NCBI GenBank assembly: GCA_021792815.1
Contig: JAJYTX010000212.1
Location: 1-5,821, forward strand
Direction of reading: 5' to 3'
Origin: Pseudomonadota bacterium
GTDB taxonomy: Bacteria; Pseudomonadota; Gammaproteobacteria; Steroidobacterales; Steroidobacteraceae
DNA: 5,821 bases
In this document: positions 5,665 to 5,821 of the stretch, in pieces
Numbering within the stretch: the stretch's first letter is position 1
How the letters are laid out: the number at the start of each line of letters is the position of its first letter
Translations under genes and position numbers: made by a program
The notes under the pieces: model-generated
What the model saw: the letters and a program-made list of their open reading frames with translations, nothing else
Databases searched by the model: none
What the model was told of the DNA's origin: nothing

Positions 5665-5821
5665 TCAGCCCTGTCCGGTCTCGATGCGGTACTGGCCGCT
5701 GGGGTCGACGATCGCCACCAGGCGCACGATGCACCCGTCACCCTTGGTCCAGCGCCAGGGGAAGGCCGCGAAGGTCACGCGCTTGCCCGTCACCTTGTCG
5801 AGCTCCCCGCCCACGTTCTCA
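5665..5821 (-). CDS. Probable cyclase-family (kynurenine formamidase-like) hydrolase, C-terminal fragment
   Basis: Only the last 51 codons are in the window, ending at the TGA at 5667-5665; the gene continues past base 5821. The visible part contains KVTGKRVTFAAFPWRWTKGD followed by GCIVRLVAIVDPSG. This resembles the C-terminal strands of the cyclase family (PF04199), in which a FAxFPW-type strand and a conserved xVRxVAI strand close the fold. Family members use a metal site, found in the missing N-terminal part, to hydrolyse amides such as formylkynurenine or to open and close lactone or ring substrates. The gene abuts the cupin with 3 bases between stop and ATG, so it probably belongs to the same transcript and may act early in the pathway. 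The family call rests on a short tail and is moderate. That it is a genuine coding end is well supported by the open frame and the tight junction. Confidence 0.6.
   Translation of the reverse strand, partial: ENVGGELDKVTGKRVTFAAFPWRWTKGDGCIVRLVAIVDPSGQYRIETGQG
5669..5672 (-). promoter_or_regulatory. Ribosome binding site of the cupin gene
   Basis: AGGG on the minus strand lies 7 bases before the ATG at 5661, inside the last codons of the upstream cyclase-type gene. It supports the ATG over the adjacent GTG at 5664. Confidence 0.45.

Noticed and set aside
4502..5734. A single 410-residue version of the SDR running through the cupin region
   Set aside because: The extra N-terminal part is out of frame with the cupin and shows no domain; the SDR Rossmann motif sits at the normal distance from the ATG at 5302.

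Overview
The window is high-GC bacterial DNA (by eye about two-thirds G+C, with strong G/C preference at third codon positions). The gene content suggests a metabolically versatile proteobacterium, more likely Beta- or Gammaproteobacteria than Alpha. That placement rests on general impression, not on a marker gene. All seven genes lie on the minus strand and are packed head to tail, so they read from right to left as one probable operon that extends past both window edges. No RNA gene, mobile element, CRISPR array or convincing terminator was seen, and no stretch over 300 bases lacks a gene. The largest gap between genes is about 50 bases.

In transcription order the layout is as follows. (1) 5821-5665: the last 51 codons of a probable cyclase-family (kynurenine formamidase-like) metal hydrolase. 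(2) 5661-5317: a small single-domain cupin that lacks the usual metal-binding histidines. (3) 5302-4502: a short-chain dehydrogenase/reductase (SDR). (4) 4451-3204: a 3-hydroxyacyl-CoA dehydrogenase-family enzyme with a duplicated C-terminal domain. (5) 3207-2380: a BKACE-family (DUF849) beta-keto acid cleavage enzyme whose start codon overlaps the previous stop as ATGA. (6) 2348-1362: a LysR-type regulator of the NodD/NahR/LinR-like branch. (7) 1317 to beyond 1: the first 439 residues of a thiamine-diphosphate (ThDP) enzyme related to acetolactate synthase, cut off inside its GDG cofactor motif.

The gene set looks like a dedicated catabolic pathway. The translationally coupled dehydrogenase and BKACE pair repeats the logic known from carnitine degradation (CdhA/CdhB): a 3-hydroxy acid is oxidised to a 3-keto acid, which BKACE cleaves with acetyl-CoA to acetoacetate and a new acyl-CoA. 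The other genes (cyclase-type hydrolase, SDR, cupin, ThDP enzyme) do not belong to carnitine catabolism. In addition, the BKACE position that I align with the substrate amine-binding Glu of the founding enzyme Kce is Ile. The best reading is therefore a pathway for a different, non-aminated beta-hydroxy acid or its precursor, with substrate unknown. The LysR protein inside the operon is the obvious candidate sensor. This pathway assignment is inference; the enzyme family calls are much firmer.
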